Shown here: in pieces, positions 41,499 to 50,090 of the stretch
Numbering within the stretch: position 1 is the first letter of the stretch
How the letters are laid out: the number at the start of each line of letters is the position of its first letter
Source of the DNA: Pseudomonadota bacterium
GTDB taxonomy: Bacteria > Pseudomonadota > Alphaproteobacteria > RF32 > CAG-239
Assembly (NCBI GenBank): GCA_018362935.1
Contig: JAHALQ010000005.1
Coordinates: forward strand, 62,001 to 126,000
Direction: 5' to 3'
DNA: 64,000 nucleotides
Notes under the pieces: generated by a model
Seen by the model: the letters and a program-made list of their open reading frames with translations, nothing else
The model's database searches: none
What the model was told of the DNA's origin: nothing
Made by a program: the position numbers and the translations under genes

Positions 41499-41996
41499 CT
41501 ATGGGTTGACATTGGGCGAATATATGGTTTCCGGATTACTCGGATTGCCGATTGCCTTAAGATCCTTAACCGGATAGGCCTGTACGTCATAAACCATGCC
41601 GTCGGCTTCCATAAGAGTATTTTGGAACTGTTTGCCCAGATTTTCCGATGAGGCGTTGCCGTCAGGCTGCGCCTTTTCTGCTTTCTGAAGTTCTCCCGCC
41701 GTCGGTGCAGACGCATTTATCCCGGCCGGGAGCTGCGCCGGCTGCCCGGGCTCTGCAATGACTTCCGGCAGCGGATTACCCAGCGGATTGACATTATTGT
41801 CCGGCTGTTCGACAATCACCTCGTCGGTCTTCCCGTCCGGACGCCGGGATTTTCCGAACACGACCGTCGGAGCCGTTTCCGTCTGCATTTGCGCATTTTC
41901 TTCTTGTATCCCTTGAGCCTGCGCCGGCCTTGAACCGCTGTTTACCGCACAGGCAATCCACAACAGCATCGCAAAATTTTTCATCATTTCCGACAT
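41499..41996 (-). CDS. Secreted, proline/asparagine-rich small protein
   Basis: A 165-residue protein with a signal peptide (hydrophobic residues 5-18, cleavage near PAQAQ). The mature part is low-complexity, rich in P, N, Q, A and E, with no cysteine and little predicted structure (PLGNPLPEVIAEPGQPAQLP at about 71-90). A strong AGGAGG precedes the ATG. It converges on the cysteine-rich gene, with the stop codons 3 bases apart. No family is recognised; a periplasmic linker or structural role is only a guess. Confidence 0.55.
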   Translation of the reverse strand: MSEMMKNFAMLLWIACAVNSGSRPAQAQGIQEENAQMQTETAPTVVFGKSRRPDGKTDEVIVEQPDNNVNPLGNPLPEVIAEPGQPAQLPAGINASAPTAGELQKAEKAQPDGNASSENLGKQFQNTLMEADGMVYDVQAYPVKDLKAIGNPSNPETIYSPNVNP

Positions 41997-42115
41997 TTAA
42001 AATCCTCCTCCGCTGCTTATTAAATAGTCACGCTTTAACCAAAAACAAGGGGGATTAAGAATCTCTTAAGCCTTTTGCGCTACACTGGATAAATCTGGAA
42101 TAAGGAGAACAGTAA

Positions 42116-42289
42116 ATGTCCGAATTAGGAGCCCTCAGCAGTTACGCGCTGGCCATTCAGCAGACTCAGATGAGCCTGATAAAAAACAGTGCCGAAATGC
42201 AGCAAAAACTTGTTGAGGTATTATTTGAAGACAACCGCAGCGTTCCGGCATCTTCCGATGTCGGGCAAAACGTCGACGTTTCAATTTAG
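42116..42289 (+). CDS. 57-residue YjfB-like protein
   Basis: A short gene with a good AAGGAG ribosome-binding site 7 bases before the ATG. The product is helical: ALSSYALAIQQTQMSLIKNS (5-24), EMQQKLVEVLFED, then a hydrophilic tail. The pattern of an N-terminal amphipathic S/A/Q-rich helix followed by a second helix is like the putative motility protein family YjfB, but similarity at this length is weak. No flagellar genes are in the window. Its stop codon overlaps the end of the converging membrane-protein gene by 4 bases. Confidence 0.5.
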   Translation: MSELGALSSYALAIQQTQMSLIKNSAEMQQKLVEVLFEDNRSVPASSDVGQNVDVSI

Positions 42290-42603
42290 AAACTGAGCAT
42301 TATAATAAACGAAATTGTCAGGCCGCAGGCGAGAACAAATTTGACAATTCCGCCCAGCCCCGCAAATATCATCGCGGTATAATCCAGATTAACGCCGTCG
42401 TCTTTATAGACTTTCTTAAACAAAAATACATGGGCAAAAGAAATCAGCGCCGCCAGAGCGTATAAATGATAATCGCTGAACAGCTCGCGCATCTGCTCCG
42501 CATCCATCCGAATCATGCAGTAGACTGCCAGAAAAATTCCCAGTAATACCATCGGGTTTAAAATCGCGCCCGACGTAAACAGCGCCATAATACCTTTAAT
42601 CAT
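42286..42603 (-). CDS. Small integral membrane protein, unknown function
   Basis: A 105-residue protein with three or four membrane helices (about 7-30, 46-62, 73-102). MVLLGIFLAVYCMIRM and AALISFAHVFLF read as the first two. A charged loop (DAEQMRELFSDYH) lies between them. No family is recognised. It is followed on the same strand, upstream, by the 71-residue gene at a 9-base distance, so the two form a small operon. Confidence 0.55.
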   Translation of the reverse strand: MIKGIMALFTSGAILNPMVLLGIFLAVYCMIRMDAEQMRELFSDYHLYALAALISFAHVFLFKKVYKDDGVNLDYTAMIFAGLGGIVKFVLACGLTISFIIMLSF

Positions 42604-42612
42604 AAATTAATC

Positions 42613-42828
42613 CTAACGGGTTTCCCAAACGCGGCGGCTTAAATATCTGCCGTCTGCCGCTTTCATATTAGTCGGCCAGACACAGCGGGTCGTTCCGTTG
42701 CTGCCGCTGAAACGGACTTCCGAATCTTTCATCCGGGCAACCACCAGCGAAGCTATCCCCCGGCTCTGTATGCCGACTTTGCGTCCGCGCTGCCAGTCAA
42801 ATAAAGACCTGTCGATTGTTTTCTGCAT
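42613..42828 (-). CDS. Short basic protein, unknown function
   Basis: A 71-residue basic protein rich in R, W and S (SLFDWQRGRKVGIQSRGIAS and RCVWPTNMKAADGRYLSRR). An ATG at 42837 is too close to the AGGGAG site, whereas the ATG at 42828 sits 9 bases from it, so I start there. It precedes the membrane-protein gene on the same strand. It could bind nucleic acid, but no motif proves it. Confidence 0.45.
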   Translation of the reverse strand: MQKTIDRSLFDWQRGRKVGIQSRGIASLVVARMKDSEVRFSGSNGTTRCVWPTNMKAADGRYLSRRVWETR

Positions 42829-42891
42829 CCTTGTCATCTCCCTGAAAGAGCTTTATCTCCTCCAGTCTAGGCTCAATTAGTAAATAAAAAT

Positions 42892-44253
42892 TTAAGATTG
42901 GGCATCGCGCAGTTTTTCAATCAGTGCCAACAAACGCCTGCCTGCTTCGTCAACTTTGGCGGCATTGCTGCCGCAGACCCACACGCGGATAAGCGGTTCG
43001 GTGCCTGACGGATGGATAACCGCCCGGCCGCAATCGCCCAGATTCCGCCGACATTCTTCCAACAAAGACTGCACTTCGGTGCTCAGCGCAATCGGTTTCA
43101 CCTGTTCACGGCTGTTCAGCCGCGGATTTTCAAAAAACAAATGTTCAAATTCAAACAGCGGAAAAATCTCGCTCATTTTTTTGCCGGAAGCCTTAAGCCC
43201 TTCTGCCAAAACCAGTGATATTATCAACGCATCGCCGGAACGGCTGTAATCCGACAAGACGATATGTCCAGATTCCTCGCCGCCGACCGCACCGCCTGTT
43301 TCACACATTTTTTCGACGACCGGACGTTCGCCGACCGGCGTGGAATAATAGTCCAGCCCGAGCTTTCCGCGCACAAATTTCTCCAATCCGGTATTGGACA
43401 GGATTGTCGATACCACCGGGCGCCCGCGATTCACGCCTTTTTGCTCCAGATACTGGGCCAGAAAAGCAATCAGCTGTTCGCTTCTGACCAATTCGCCTTT
43501 CTCGTCGCAGACTTTAATCCGGTCTCCGTCGCCGTCAACGGCTATCCCCAAGTCAGCGCCGAAAGCCCTGACTTCTGCCAGCATATTTTCCACATGCTGT
43601 GACCCGCAATCGCGGTTGATGTTATAACCGTCGGGTGAACAGGCAATTGCCTTGACATCGGCGCCAAGCTCGGCAAACAATTCCGGCATTATTGCCGAAA
43701 AACAGCCGTTGGCACAGTCAAGTACGATTTTCAGGCCTTGCAGCGGTTTGCTGCCCTCGGCGGTTGACAGAGCAATTTGCTTATATTTGTTCAAAACTTC
43801 GTCCGAACAGCTTTTGCACCCGATTTTTTCGGCTTCGAAAACAAAATTATTTTGCTCAATCAAGGCTTCAAGCCGCGCAGTCATCTCGTCGGAAAACTTA
43901 TTGCCGTCAGCCGCAATCAGCTTAATGCCGTTGTCATGATACGGATTATGCGACGCGGTAATCATCACTGCCATATCGACGCCAAGCTGCGGGGTCAGGC
44001 TGGTGACCGCCGGAGTCGGCACCACCCCGAGCGACATAACATCAATGCCGGAAGACAGAAAACCGGCGCTGAGCGCCGCCTCGAGCATATCGCCGGATAT
44101 GCGGGTATCTCTGGCAATCGCAACTTTTTTCTGTTTGTCACAAATCAGGACAGACGCGGCTGCGGCCAGCCGAAAAGCAAAATCCGCGTTCATCGGAAAA
44201 ACATTAGCAACACCGCGAACCCCGTCAGTTCCGAACCATTTGTTTTTAGCCAT
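42892..44253 (-). CDS. glmM: Phosphoglucosamine mutase
   Basis: GlmM converts glucosamine-6-phosphate to glucosamine-1-phosphate for UDP-GlcNAc and thus peptidoglycan. The 453-residue protein shows FGTDGVRGVANVFPM (7-21), the active phosphoserine loop MITASHNPYHDNGIKLI (about 97-113), metal-binding DGDGDRIKVCDEKGE (about 240-254) and the sugar-binding GGEESGHIVLSDYSRSGDAL, with PSGTEPLIRVW near the end. CGGAG precedes the ATG. It is monocistronic here; in many Alphaproteobacteria glmM lies beside ftsH, and here ftsH is the next complete gene, 694 bases away across the inserted cassette copy. Confidence 0.95.
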   Translation of the reverse strand: MAKNKWFGTDGVRGVANVFPMNADFAFRLAAAASVLICDKQKKVAIARDTRISGDMLEAALSAGFLSSGIDVMSLGVVPTPAVTSLTPQLGVDMAVMITASHNPYHDNGIKLIAADGNKFSDEMTARLEALIEQNNFVFEAEKIGCKSCSDEVLNKYKQIALSTAEGSKPLQGLKIVLDCANGCFSAIMPELFAELGADVKAIACSPDGYNINRDCGSQHVENMLAEVRAFGADLGIAVDGDGDRIKVCDEKGELVRSEQLIAFLAQYLEQKGVNRGRPVVSTILSNTGLEKFVRGKLGLDYYSTPVGERPVVEKMCETGGAVGGEESGHIVLSDYSRSGDALIISLVLAEGLKASGKKMSEIFPLFEFEHLFFENPRLNSREQVKPIALSTEVQSLLEECRRNLGDCGRAVIHPSGTEPLIRVWVCGSNAAKVDEAGRRLLALIEKLRDAQS

Positions 44254-44405
44254 GGCAAATCTCCGTAGTCATTGTTTTCAGTTATTGTCGCAGATACAGC
44301 GCAAAACTCAATCAATGATAAAGAGATATTCACTTCTTTTCGAGTCGCCATTTTAAATGGGTTCAGTAATTTCTGTATTAGCTGGCCGCTATACGCCTTT
44401 TTTAA

Positions 44406-44434
44406 TTGCTTTTCAATAAAAGAGTTTTTATACT
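44406..44434 (+). promoter_or_regulatory. Promoter of structured RNA copy 2
   Basis: TTGCTT (44406-44411), 17 bases, TATACT (44429-44434); same arrangement as at copy 1. Confidence 0.7.
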
Positions 44435-44440
44435 GCTTTT

Positions 44441-44604
44441 GCTTGCGACGTGTTGCCGCAGCGGAGTGTAGTAACTCCTTCACAGTAAAGAACAACTCCT
44501 TATCTGGGGAGCCGGGGGAATAAGCGTGCCTGCACGACGAAGAACCCGGACTGTTCTGTGACAGTCTTCTAACTCCCCGCCTTTGATTTTTTAAAGGCGG
44601 TTTC
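44441..44604 (+). ncRNA. Structured small RNA, copy 2
   Basis: Second copy of the 22.65 kb RNA. It keeps the 5' hairpin, GGGGAG/CTCCCC with GGG-rich inner stem, the CCTG-loop hairpin with compensatory change (CGTG-CCTG-CACG at 44525-44536), the ACTGT/ACAGT hairpin and the CCGCCTTT/AAAGGCGG terminator (to about 44600). It carries two AACTCCTT motifs (44473-44480 and 44494-44501). The terminator T-tract is shortened because a deletion begins there. Confidence 0.6.
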
Positions 44605-44608
44605 AATC

Positions 44609-44740
44609 GTCTGCGACTTGTCCGCCGATACCATTGAACGGATTGAAAACGGCTTGGGTGTTTCAATCAGAAAATATATTCACCTGCTGCGCTATTATCA
44701 CAAAGAGATAAAAGTTGAACTGGTTGATTACAACCAATAA
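44609..44740 (+). pseudogene. Truncated HTH gene of cassette copy 2
   Basis: A 43-codon open stretch without a start codon: VCDLSADTIERIENGLGVSI then KYIHLLRYYHKEIKVELVDY, ending NQ. It aligns with residues about 34-77 of the intact HTH protein at 22844-23086. The ribosome-binding site, start and first 33 codons (about 130 bases relative to copy 1) are deleted, the join falling 4 bases after the terminator stem. Confidence 0.75.
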
Positions 44741-44926
44741 ATAACAGGCACAACGCCAAAAAGCTCGGAGAACTAGATGAGCCATTATACGGGCTTTCCG
44801 GAAAGCTTGGAGTTTGAGCTTTATAATAAAAATTTAGGGCGGCGAAAGCGGAGTGTACTTTAGTGCGTACATGAGCATTTCGCCGACCCGCTAATTTTGT
44901 ATTAGAAAGCCAAAATACAAGCTTTC
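44741..44926. repeat. Conserved double-hairpin tail of cassette copy 2
   Basis: Nearly identical to 23087-23271 over 185 bases; first hairpin arm changes CGAGCTTT to CGGGCTTT (G-T pair kept), and the apical stem of the long hairpin changes on both sides (TGTAC / GTACA). It lies between the HTH remnant and the 3' end of ftsH. Confidence 0.7.
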
Positions 44927-44947
44927 AACTAGACGAGCTTTTCCCTG

Positions 44948-46813
44948 CTATACTTCGGGTAACGAACTATGCACCCTCTTCTCTTCCGGCACCGGAGATT
45001 CGGAAGACTTGTCTATCGGTTTGCCGTCAAGCAGGTCTTTGATTTCGTCGCCGGTCAGGGTTTCATATTCCATCAGCGCCGAAGCCAGAGCTTCCCAGTC
45101 CTTTTCGTGCTCTTTAAGAAGCTGCGTCGCCTGCTCATGCGCGGTAACAACCAGATTTTTAATCTCGGCGTCAACCAGACGGGCGGTCTCTTCGCTCATG
45201 TTTTTGCTCTGCGTCACAGACTTGCCGAGAAAAACTTCGCCGGTATTTTCCGCATAAAGAACCGGGCCGAGCTTCTCGCTCATTCCCCATTCCGTTACCA
45301 TAGAACGCGCAAGGTTGGTCGCCGCGGCAATATCCGAAGACGCGCCGCTGGTTACTTTCTTGGCGCCGAACTTAAGTTCTTCGGCAACGCGGCCGCCCAT
45401 CATGATAATCAGGCGCGACAGCATCTTAATCCGCGAATAGGAATACTGGTCTTTTTCCGGCAGCTGCTGCACCATGCCGAGTGCCCGCCCGCGCGGAATA
45501 ATCGTCGCTTTGTGAATCGGGTCGCTGTCTTCGACAAACAGGGAGCAAATCGCATGCCCGGCTTCATGATACGCCGTCAGCCGTTTTTCGTTTTCATCCA
45601 TTGCCATAGAGCGGCGTTCGCTGCCCATCAAGACCTTGTCTTTGGCTTCGTCAAAGTCTTTGGATGTCACTTTATGCTTGTTTTTGCGCGCGGCCAGCAG
45701 AGCGGCTTCATTAACCAGATTCGCCAAATCGGCGCCGGAAAAACCGGGCGTGCCGCGGGCAACCACCGACAAATTGACATCGCGTGCCAGCGGAACGTTA
45801 CGGGCGTGGACTTTCAAAATTTCTTCGCGGCCTTTCTTGTCCGGATTCGTCACCGTGACCTGGCGGTCAAAACGCCCCGGGCGCAACAGCGCCGGATCCA
45901 AAACATCCGGGCGGTTGGTCGCCGCAATCAGAATAACGTTTTCATTGGCTTCAAAACCGTCCATTTCGACCAGCAGCTGATTCAGCGTCTGCTCGCGTTC
46001 GTCATTGCCGCCGCCCAGACCGGCGCCGCGATGGCGGCCGACCGCGTCAATTTCGTCAATGAACAACAGGCAAGGCGCGTTTTTCTTAGCCTGCGCAAAC
46101 ATATCGCGCACGCGGCTCGCGCCGACGCCGACAAACATTTCGACAAAGTCCGAACCGGAAATAGAAAAGAACGGCACATCCGCTTCGCCGGCAACAGCTT
46201 TTGCCAACAGGGTTTTGCCGGTACCCGGAGGGCCGACCATCAAAACGCCTTTCGGAATTTTTCCGCCCAAACGCTGGAATTTCTCCGGGTCTTTCAGGAA
46301 GTCGATAATTTCTTCCAGCTCTTGCTTGGCTTCGTCAGCACCAGCCACATCGGCAAAAGTCACCTTTTTGGTATTTTCAATCAACCGCGCGCGCGACTTT
46401 CCGAAGCTCATTGCCTTGTTATTGCCGGAATTGGCCTGCCGCATAAAGAAAATCCAAACGCCGATAAGCAGCAGCATCGGGAACCACGAAATCAGCATCC
46501 CCCACAAATTGTCGGAAGTATTGCTTTCCGGCTGAGCCGAAACCTTAACGTCGTTTTTGCGCAGCATTTCGACCATGGTCGGGTCAAACGGCGCGTAAGT
46601 ATAGAAACGCTTGCCGTCAGTATAGGTACCCGAAATGCTGGCGCCTTCAATTGTCACTTCGGCAATTTTTTTGTTTTCGACATGGTTCATAAATTCCGAA
46701 AAAGCGAGCTTTTCCGAATTGACCCTGTCACCGCCCGGCACAAACATGTTCATTGCTGCCGAAAGCAGAATAAAGGCCACAACCCAGACAATAATATTTC
46801 TTGCGTTTCTCAT
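44948..46813 (-). CDS. ftsH: ATP-dependent zinc metalloprotease FtsH
   Basis: FtsH degrades short-lived and misassembled membrane proteins. The 621-residue protein has two membrane helices (about 6-22 and 104-124), Walker [14 protein letters not shown] (about 192-204), Walker [12 protein letters not shown], the second-region [19 protein letters not shown] and the zinc site HEAGHAI (about 417-423) with the later Glu/Asp ligand. GAGGA precedes the ATG. It is upstream, on the same strand, of the cassette copy that separates it from glmM. Confidence 0.96.
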   Translation of the reverse strand: MRNARNIIVWVVAFILLSAAMNMFVPGGDRVNSEKLAFSEFMNHVENKKIAEVTIEGASISGTYTDGKRFYTYAPFDPTMVEMLRKNDVKVSAQPESNTSDNLWGMLISWFPMLLLIGVWIFFMRQANSGNNKAMSFGKSRARLIENTKKVTFADVAGADEAKQELEEIIDFLKDPEKFQRLGGKIPKGVLMVGPPGTGKTLLAKAVAGEADVPFFSISGSDFVEMFVGVGASRVRDMFAQAKKNAPCLLFIDEIDAVGRHRGAGLGGGNDEREQTLNQLLVEMDGFEANENVILIAATNRPDVLDPALLRPGRFDRQVTVTNPDKKGREEILKVHARNVPLARDVNLSVVARGTPGFSGADLANLVNEAALLAARKNKHKVTSKDFDEAKDKVLMGSERRSMAMDENEKRLTAYHEAGHAICSLFVEDSDPIHKATIIPRGRALGMVQQLPEKDQYSYSRIKMLSRLIIMMGGRVAEELKFGAKKVTSGASSDIAAATNLARSMVTEWGMSEKLGPVLYAENTGEVFLGKSVTQSKNMSEETARLVDAEIKNLVVTAHEQATQLLKEHEKDWEALASALMEYETLTGDEIKDLLDGKPIDKSSESPVPEEKRVHSSLPEV

Positions 46814-46909
46814 ATTGGTTCCTCAAAACAGGTTAACTGACTTTCTATATATAAGTTTTTTATTTGCAAAACTCAAGCACGAATGTTCACCCGCCCCCAG
46901 CCGATAAAA

Positions 46910-46936
46910 AAACGGCCGGGATCCCGGCCGTTTCGA
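46910..46936 (-). terminator. Intrinsic terminator after the DsbA-like gene
   Basis: AAACGGCCGGG-AT-CCCGGCCGTTT stem followed on the minus strand by TTTTATCGG, 20 bases after the stop codon. Confidence 0.85.
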
Positions 46937-46955
46937 TACATTTTCAAACTAAAGA

Positions 46956-47681
46956 TTATTTAGCCTGATTAATGGCATCCTGAAGAACGCCCTCATCCAG
47001 AGTTTGAATGATTTTTCCGTTCAGAATCAAAGTCGGAACGCCGTTAACCTGGATTTTGGCAGCCAGATTAGAAGTCTCGTCCAAAGCCTTGTTGACTTTT
47101 TCAGATTCCATATCGGCTTTCATTTTTTCCAGATCGACACCGGCCTTAACAGCGGCTTCGTCGATTTTGGCTTCGGTCAGAGGACCGCTGATTTCAAAAA
47201 TAGCCGTATAAACTTCCGAGAACTTGCCCTGCTCTTTAGCGGCCAGAGAAGCCTTGGCGGCATACTTAGACATCGGTGACAGGAATGCCAGAGGTTTGGC
47301 GACAACTTTCAAATCGTCGTTCTTGGCCAGAACATTTTTCAAAACCGGATAGATTTTGTGGCAGTAGCCGCAGGAATAGTCAAAGAATTCAACCAAAACG
47401 ACCTTGCCGTCCGGATTTCCGAGGAAACCGTCAGCCGGATTTTTGGTCAGTTCTTCTTCGCTCTGAGCCAGAAGTTCCTGCGCTCTTTTCTGAGCTTCTT
47501 CTCTCTGTCTGGTCTCATAGTTCTGCATAGCCTGGATAATCATTTCCGGATTTTCGTTCAGGGCCTGTTCGACACTGACCGAATTACCGCCCTTGTTGCA
47601 GCAGACAATGCACATAACCAATGCGGCAATGGCAACGACCAGCGCTGCCAGAGATACATATACAGCATTAATTTTATTCAT
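46956..47681 (-). CDS. DsbA-family thiol:disulfide oxidoreductase, membrane-anchored
   Basis: A 241-residue protein with an N-terminal signal anchor (about 8-27, followed by a CNKGG segment), a charged helical spacer (QREEAQKRAQELLAQSEEEL) and a DsbA-like thioredoxin domain with the active site FFDYSCGYCHKIY (about 99-111) and the cis-proline VPTLIL. CGYC and the anchored layout match the Com1/BdbD-like alphaproteobacterial oxidoreductases that form disulfides in exported proteins; the cysteine-rich secreted protein at 39.8 kb is a plausible client. I start it at the ATG at 47681 because GAGG lies 8 bases upstream. Confidence 0.85.
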   Translation of the reverse strand: MNKINAVYVSLAALVVAIAALVMCIVCCNKGGNSVSVEQALNENPEMIIQAMQNYETRQREEAQKRAQELLAQSEEELTKNPADGFLGNPDGKVVLVEFFDYSCGYCHKIYPVLKNVLAKNDDLKVVAKPLAFLSPMSKYAAKASLAAKEQGKFSEVYTAIFEISGPLTEAKIDEAAVKAGVDLEKMKADMESEKVNKALDETSNLAAKIQVNGVPTLILNGKIIQTLDEGVLQDAINQAK

Positions 47682-47714
47682 GTTAAATTCCTCAAAGTTA
47701 TTTATTATCAACTC

Positions 47715-47738
47715 ATCTAATCTAACAAACTATTAGAT
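47715..47738. promoter_or_regulatory. Possible inverted-repeat operator before the DsbA-like gene
   Basis: ATCTAAT-N10-ATTAGAT inverted repeat, with another TTAGAT at 47768, in the divergent region between the DsbA-like gene and the pit operon. It is A/T-rich, so chance is a fair alternative. Confidence 0.25.
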
Positions 47739-47850
47739 ATTTACAAGCGGAAAATAATATTTATTTATTAGATTTGTTAAAATGGTAAATTATTTTTTCA
47801 TAAATGAGTGATATATCTGACTTAAGTTTAAACCTTTAGAAAGCTGTAAA

Positions 47851-48510
47851 ATGTTTCATATTAACGTATCTCTTTTTTCCAAAACCAAAAGCCTTGAAAA
47901 TAAAATCGACTTTTTCCATGACAAGCTGCTTGACGCGGCCATGACATTTAAAAAAGCGGTTCGCGTCTTTCTCGACGAAGGGCGCAGCGAAGACTATAAA
48001 AAACTGTCCAAACAGGTCAAACAGATTGAGCACGACGCCGACAACCTGCGCCGCGAAATTGAAAACAGCCTTTATGCCGAAAACCTGATTCCCGATTTGC
48101 GCGCCGACGTTTTGCACCTGGTTGAGAACCTTGACAAAGTCATCAATAAGTTTGATGAAGTGACCTATATGTTTTATATCGAAAAACCCGAAGTCGACCA
48201 AGCGTACCATATTCGGATTAACGAACTCTGCGACCTCAGCGCCGAATGCGCCGAAAACATGGCCAAAGCCAGCCGCGCCTTTTTCCGCGACCTCAGCTCG
48301 GTACGCGACTATTCGCAAAAGGTCTACTTCATTGAACATGAATCCGACATCAGCGCCGACAATCTGCGCAAAGCCGTCTTTGATTCTGAACTGCCGTTGG
48401 CCAACAAGCTCCAGTTGTCAAACTTCATCAACGAAATTGCCGATATCGCCGACATTGCCGAAGACTTCATTGATGAACTGCTCATCTTCACGATTAAGAG
48501 AGATATTTAA
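47851..48510 (+). CDS. DUF47 (PhoU-like) phosphate-transport accessory protein
   Basis: A 219-residue all-helical protein of the DUF47/TIGR00153 family, which is PhoU-like and encoded with Pit-type phosphate transporters to regulate them. PhoU-like motifs are KKLSKQVKQIEHDADNLRRE (about 50-69) and, in the second half, VYFIEHESDISADNLRKAVF (E/D-x-x-x-D metal-binding pattern). It ends 2 bases before pit, so the two are translated together. The ribosome-binding site of this gene is weak. Confidence 0.87.
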   Translation: MFHINVSLFSKTKSLENKIDFFHDKLLDAAMTFKKAVRVFLDEGRSEDYKKLSKQVKQIEHDADNLRREIENSLYAENLIPDLRADVLHLVENLDKVINKFDEVTYMFYIEKPEVDQAYHIRINELCDLSAECAENMAKASRAFFRDLSSVRDYSQKVYFIEHESDISADNLRKAVFDSELPLANKLQLSNFINEIADIADIAEDFIDELLIFTIKRDI

Positions 48511-48512
48511 CC

Positions 48513-49568
48513 ATGGATTTGACTTTTTTGCTGTTTTTGAGTTCCGGTTTGTTTTTAGGGTGGTCGCTCGGCGCCAATGATGCGTCTAACATTTTCGGCA
48601 CCGCCGTCGGCACCAAAATGGTCAGCTTCCGCACCGCCGCGGTTATATCTTCGATTTTTATCATTATCGGCGCGGTCTATGCCGGTTCGGGCGCTTCGCA
48701 GACTTTGGGGCATCTAGGCACGATTAATACGCTTCCCGGCGCTTTTATGTCCGCTTTGGCCGCCGCCCTGACCATCTACTGGATGGTACTGTCTTCCATG
48801 CCCATTTCCACCTCTCAGGCGATTGTCGGCGCCATTATCGGCTGGAACTTTTTTTCCGGCAAACCGACCGATATCAGCGTTTTAAGCCAGATTGTCAGCA
48901 CCTGGGTAGTCTGCCCGATTCTTTCAGGCCTGATTGCCGTTTTTCTTTATTGGCTGGTACGCGTGATTATCCGCAAGTCACACATCCACTTGCTGCGCCA
49001 AGACAGCTATACCCGCGCAGGATTGATTATCGCCGGCGCATTCGGCGCCTATGCGCTGGGCGCCAACAACATTGCCAATGTTATGGGCGTATTTGTCAAT
49101 TCGTCGCCGCTGCACAGCGTCAATTTCGGATGGGGTATCGTGCTGAGCGCCACACAGGTTTTGTTTCTGATTGGCGGCATCGCCATCAGCTTTGGCGTCG
49201 CGACTTACTCGCACAAAGTCATGAACACCGTCGGTAACTCGATTATGAAAATGTCGCCGCTCATGGCCTGGGTCGTGGTCGTGTCACAGTCTTTGGTGCT
49301 GTTTTTGTTTGCCTCGCAAAACCTCAAATATTTTCTGATGTCGCATGACCTGCCTTCGCTGCCTCTTGTTCCGGTATCCAGCTCACAGGCGGTCATCGGC
49401 GCGTTGATTGGCATCGGCCTGGCACGCGGCGGCAGAACACTGCATTGGGGGCTCATCGGGAAAATAGCCCTCAGCTGGATAACCACGCCGATAATTGCCG
49501 CCATTGTCTGCTATGTCTCGCTGTTCTTTTTGCAAAATGTCTTCGGACAAGTGGTCTTTCTGCCCTAG
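48513..49568 (+). CDS. pit: Pit-family inorganic phosphate transporter
   Basis: Pit carries out metal-phosphate/H+ symport across the inner membrane. The 351-residue protein has ten or so membrane helices and the duplicated signature GANDASNIFGTAVGT (about 21-35) and GANNIANVMGVF (about 182-193), with PISTSQAIVGAIIGW and PVSSSQAVIGALIGIGLARG as the paired re-entrant loops. Coupled to the DUF47 gene. This low-affinity system suggests phosphate is usually plentiful in the habitat. Confidence 0.94.
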   Translation: MDLTFLLFLSSGLFLGWSLGANDASNIFGTAVGTKMVSFRTAAVISSIFIIIGAVYAGSGASQTLGHLGTINTLPGAFMSALAAALTIYWMVLSSMPISTSQAIVGAIIGWNFFSGKPTDISVLSQIVSTWVVCPILSGLIAVFLYWLVRVIIRKSHIHLLRQDSYTRAGLIIAGAFGAYALGANNIANVMGVFVNSSPLHSVNFGWGIVLSATQVLFLIGGIAISFGVATYSHKVMNTVGNSIMKMSPLMAWVVVVSQSLVLFLFASQNLKYFLMSHDLPSLPLVPVSSSQAVIGALIGIGLARGGRTLHWGLIGKIALSWITTPIIAAIVCYVSLFFLQNVFGQVVFLP

Positions 49569-49577
49569 GAGCATCTC

Positions 49578-50018
49578 ATGAAAATTATCATACTGGCTAT
49601 CGGCAAATGTAAAAAAAACTCGCCCGAAGCAGCGATAATCGCCGAATACGCCAAACGTTCAAACTGGGAAATTATCATCAAAGAGAAAGACAATTCCACG
49701 CAGGAGGACGAAGCCAAATTTCTGCAAGGCAGCATTCCGAATAATGCCAAGGTCATTGTTCTGGACGAACGCGGCGAAAACATCAAATCGCAGGAACTTG
49801 CCAAACGGATAGAAAACTGGCAGAACAACGGCTGTTCTGAAATATGTTTTTTAATCGGCGGCGCCGACGGCCATCTGCAATCGACCCGCGACAAAGCCGA
49901 CTTGCTTCTTTCCTTCGGCCGGCTGACCCTGCCGCATATGCTGATGCGCGCGGTCTTAAGCGAACAGATTTACCGGATTCAGACCATAATTGCCGGACAT
50001 CCCTATCACCGCGAATAA
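49578..50018 (+). CDS. rlmH: 23S rRNA (pseudouridine1915-N3)-methyltransferase RlmH
   Basis: RlmH is the SPOUT methyltransferase that methylates pseudouridine 1915 in helix 69 of 23S rRNA. The 146-residue protein has VIVLDERGENIKSQELAK (about 56-73), CFLIGGADGHLQS (about 92-104, the SAM knot) and the C-terminal RAVLSEQIYRIQTIIAGHPYHRE tail that closes the active site (read as MRAVLSEQIYRIQ and AGHPYH). It begins 9 bases after pit. Confidence 0.94.
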   Translation: MKIIILAIGKCKKNSPEAAIIAEYAKRSNWEIIIKEKDNSTQEDEAKFLQGSIPNNAKVIVLDERGENIKSQELAKRIENWQNNGCSEICFLIGGADGHLQSTRDKADLLLSFGRLTLPHMLMRAVLSEQIYRIQTIIAGHPYHRE

Positions 50019-50090
50019 TAATTAATTGACAGCGAAACTTATTTTGTCTATATTTGTACACAAACAAATATACATCTTAAATTATCCAAA

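Noticed and set aside
44271..44400. Another hairpin-family remnant upstream of RNA copy 2
   Set aside because: A CTGTATTAGCTGGCC stretch resembles the mre element tail (CTGTATTAGTTACCAGCC), but it is too short and lacks the core stem to support a separate call.
44969..46840. 623-codon plus-strand frame opposite ftsH
   Set aside because: ftsH is complete on the minus strand with AAA+ and zinc motifs; the mirror frame is rich in H, R, Q and N as expected of antisense.
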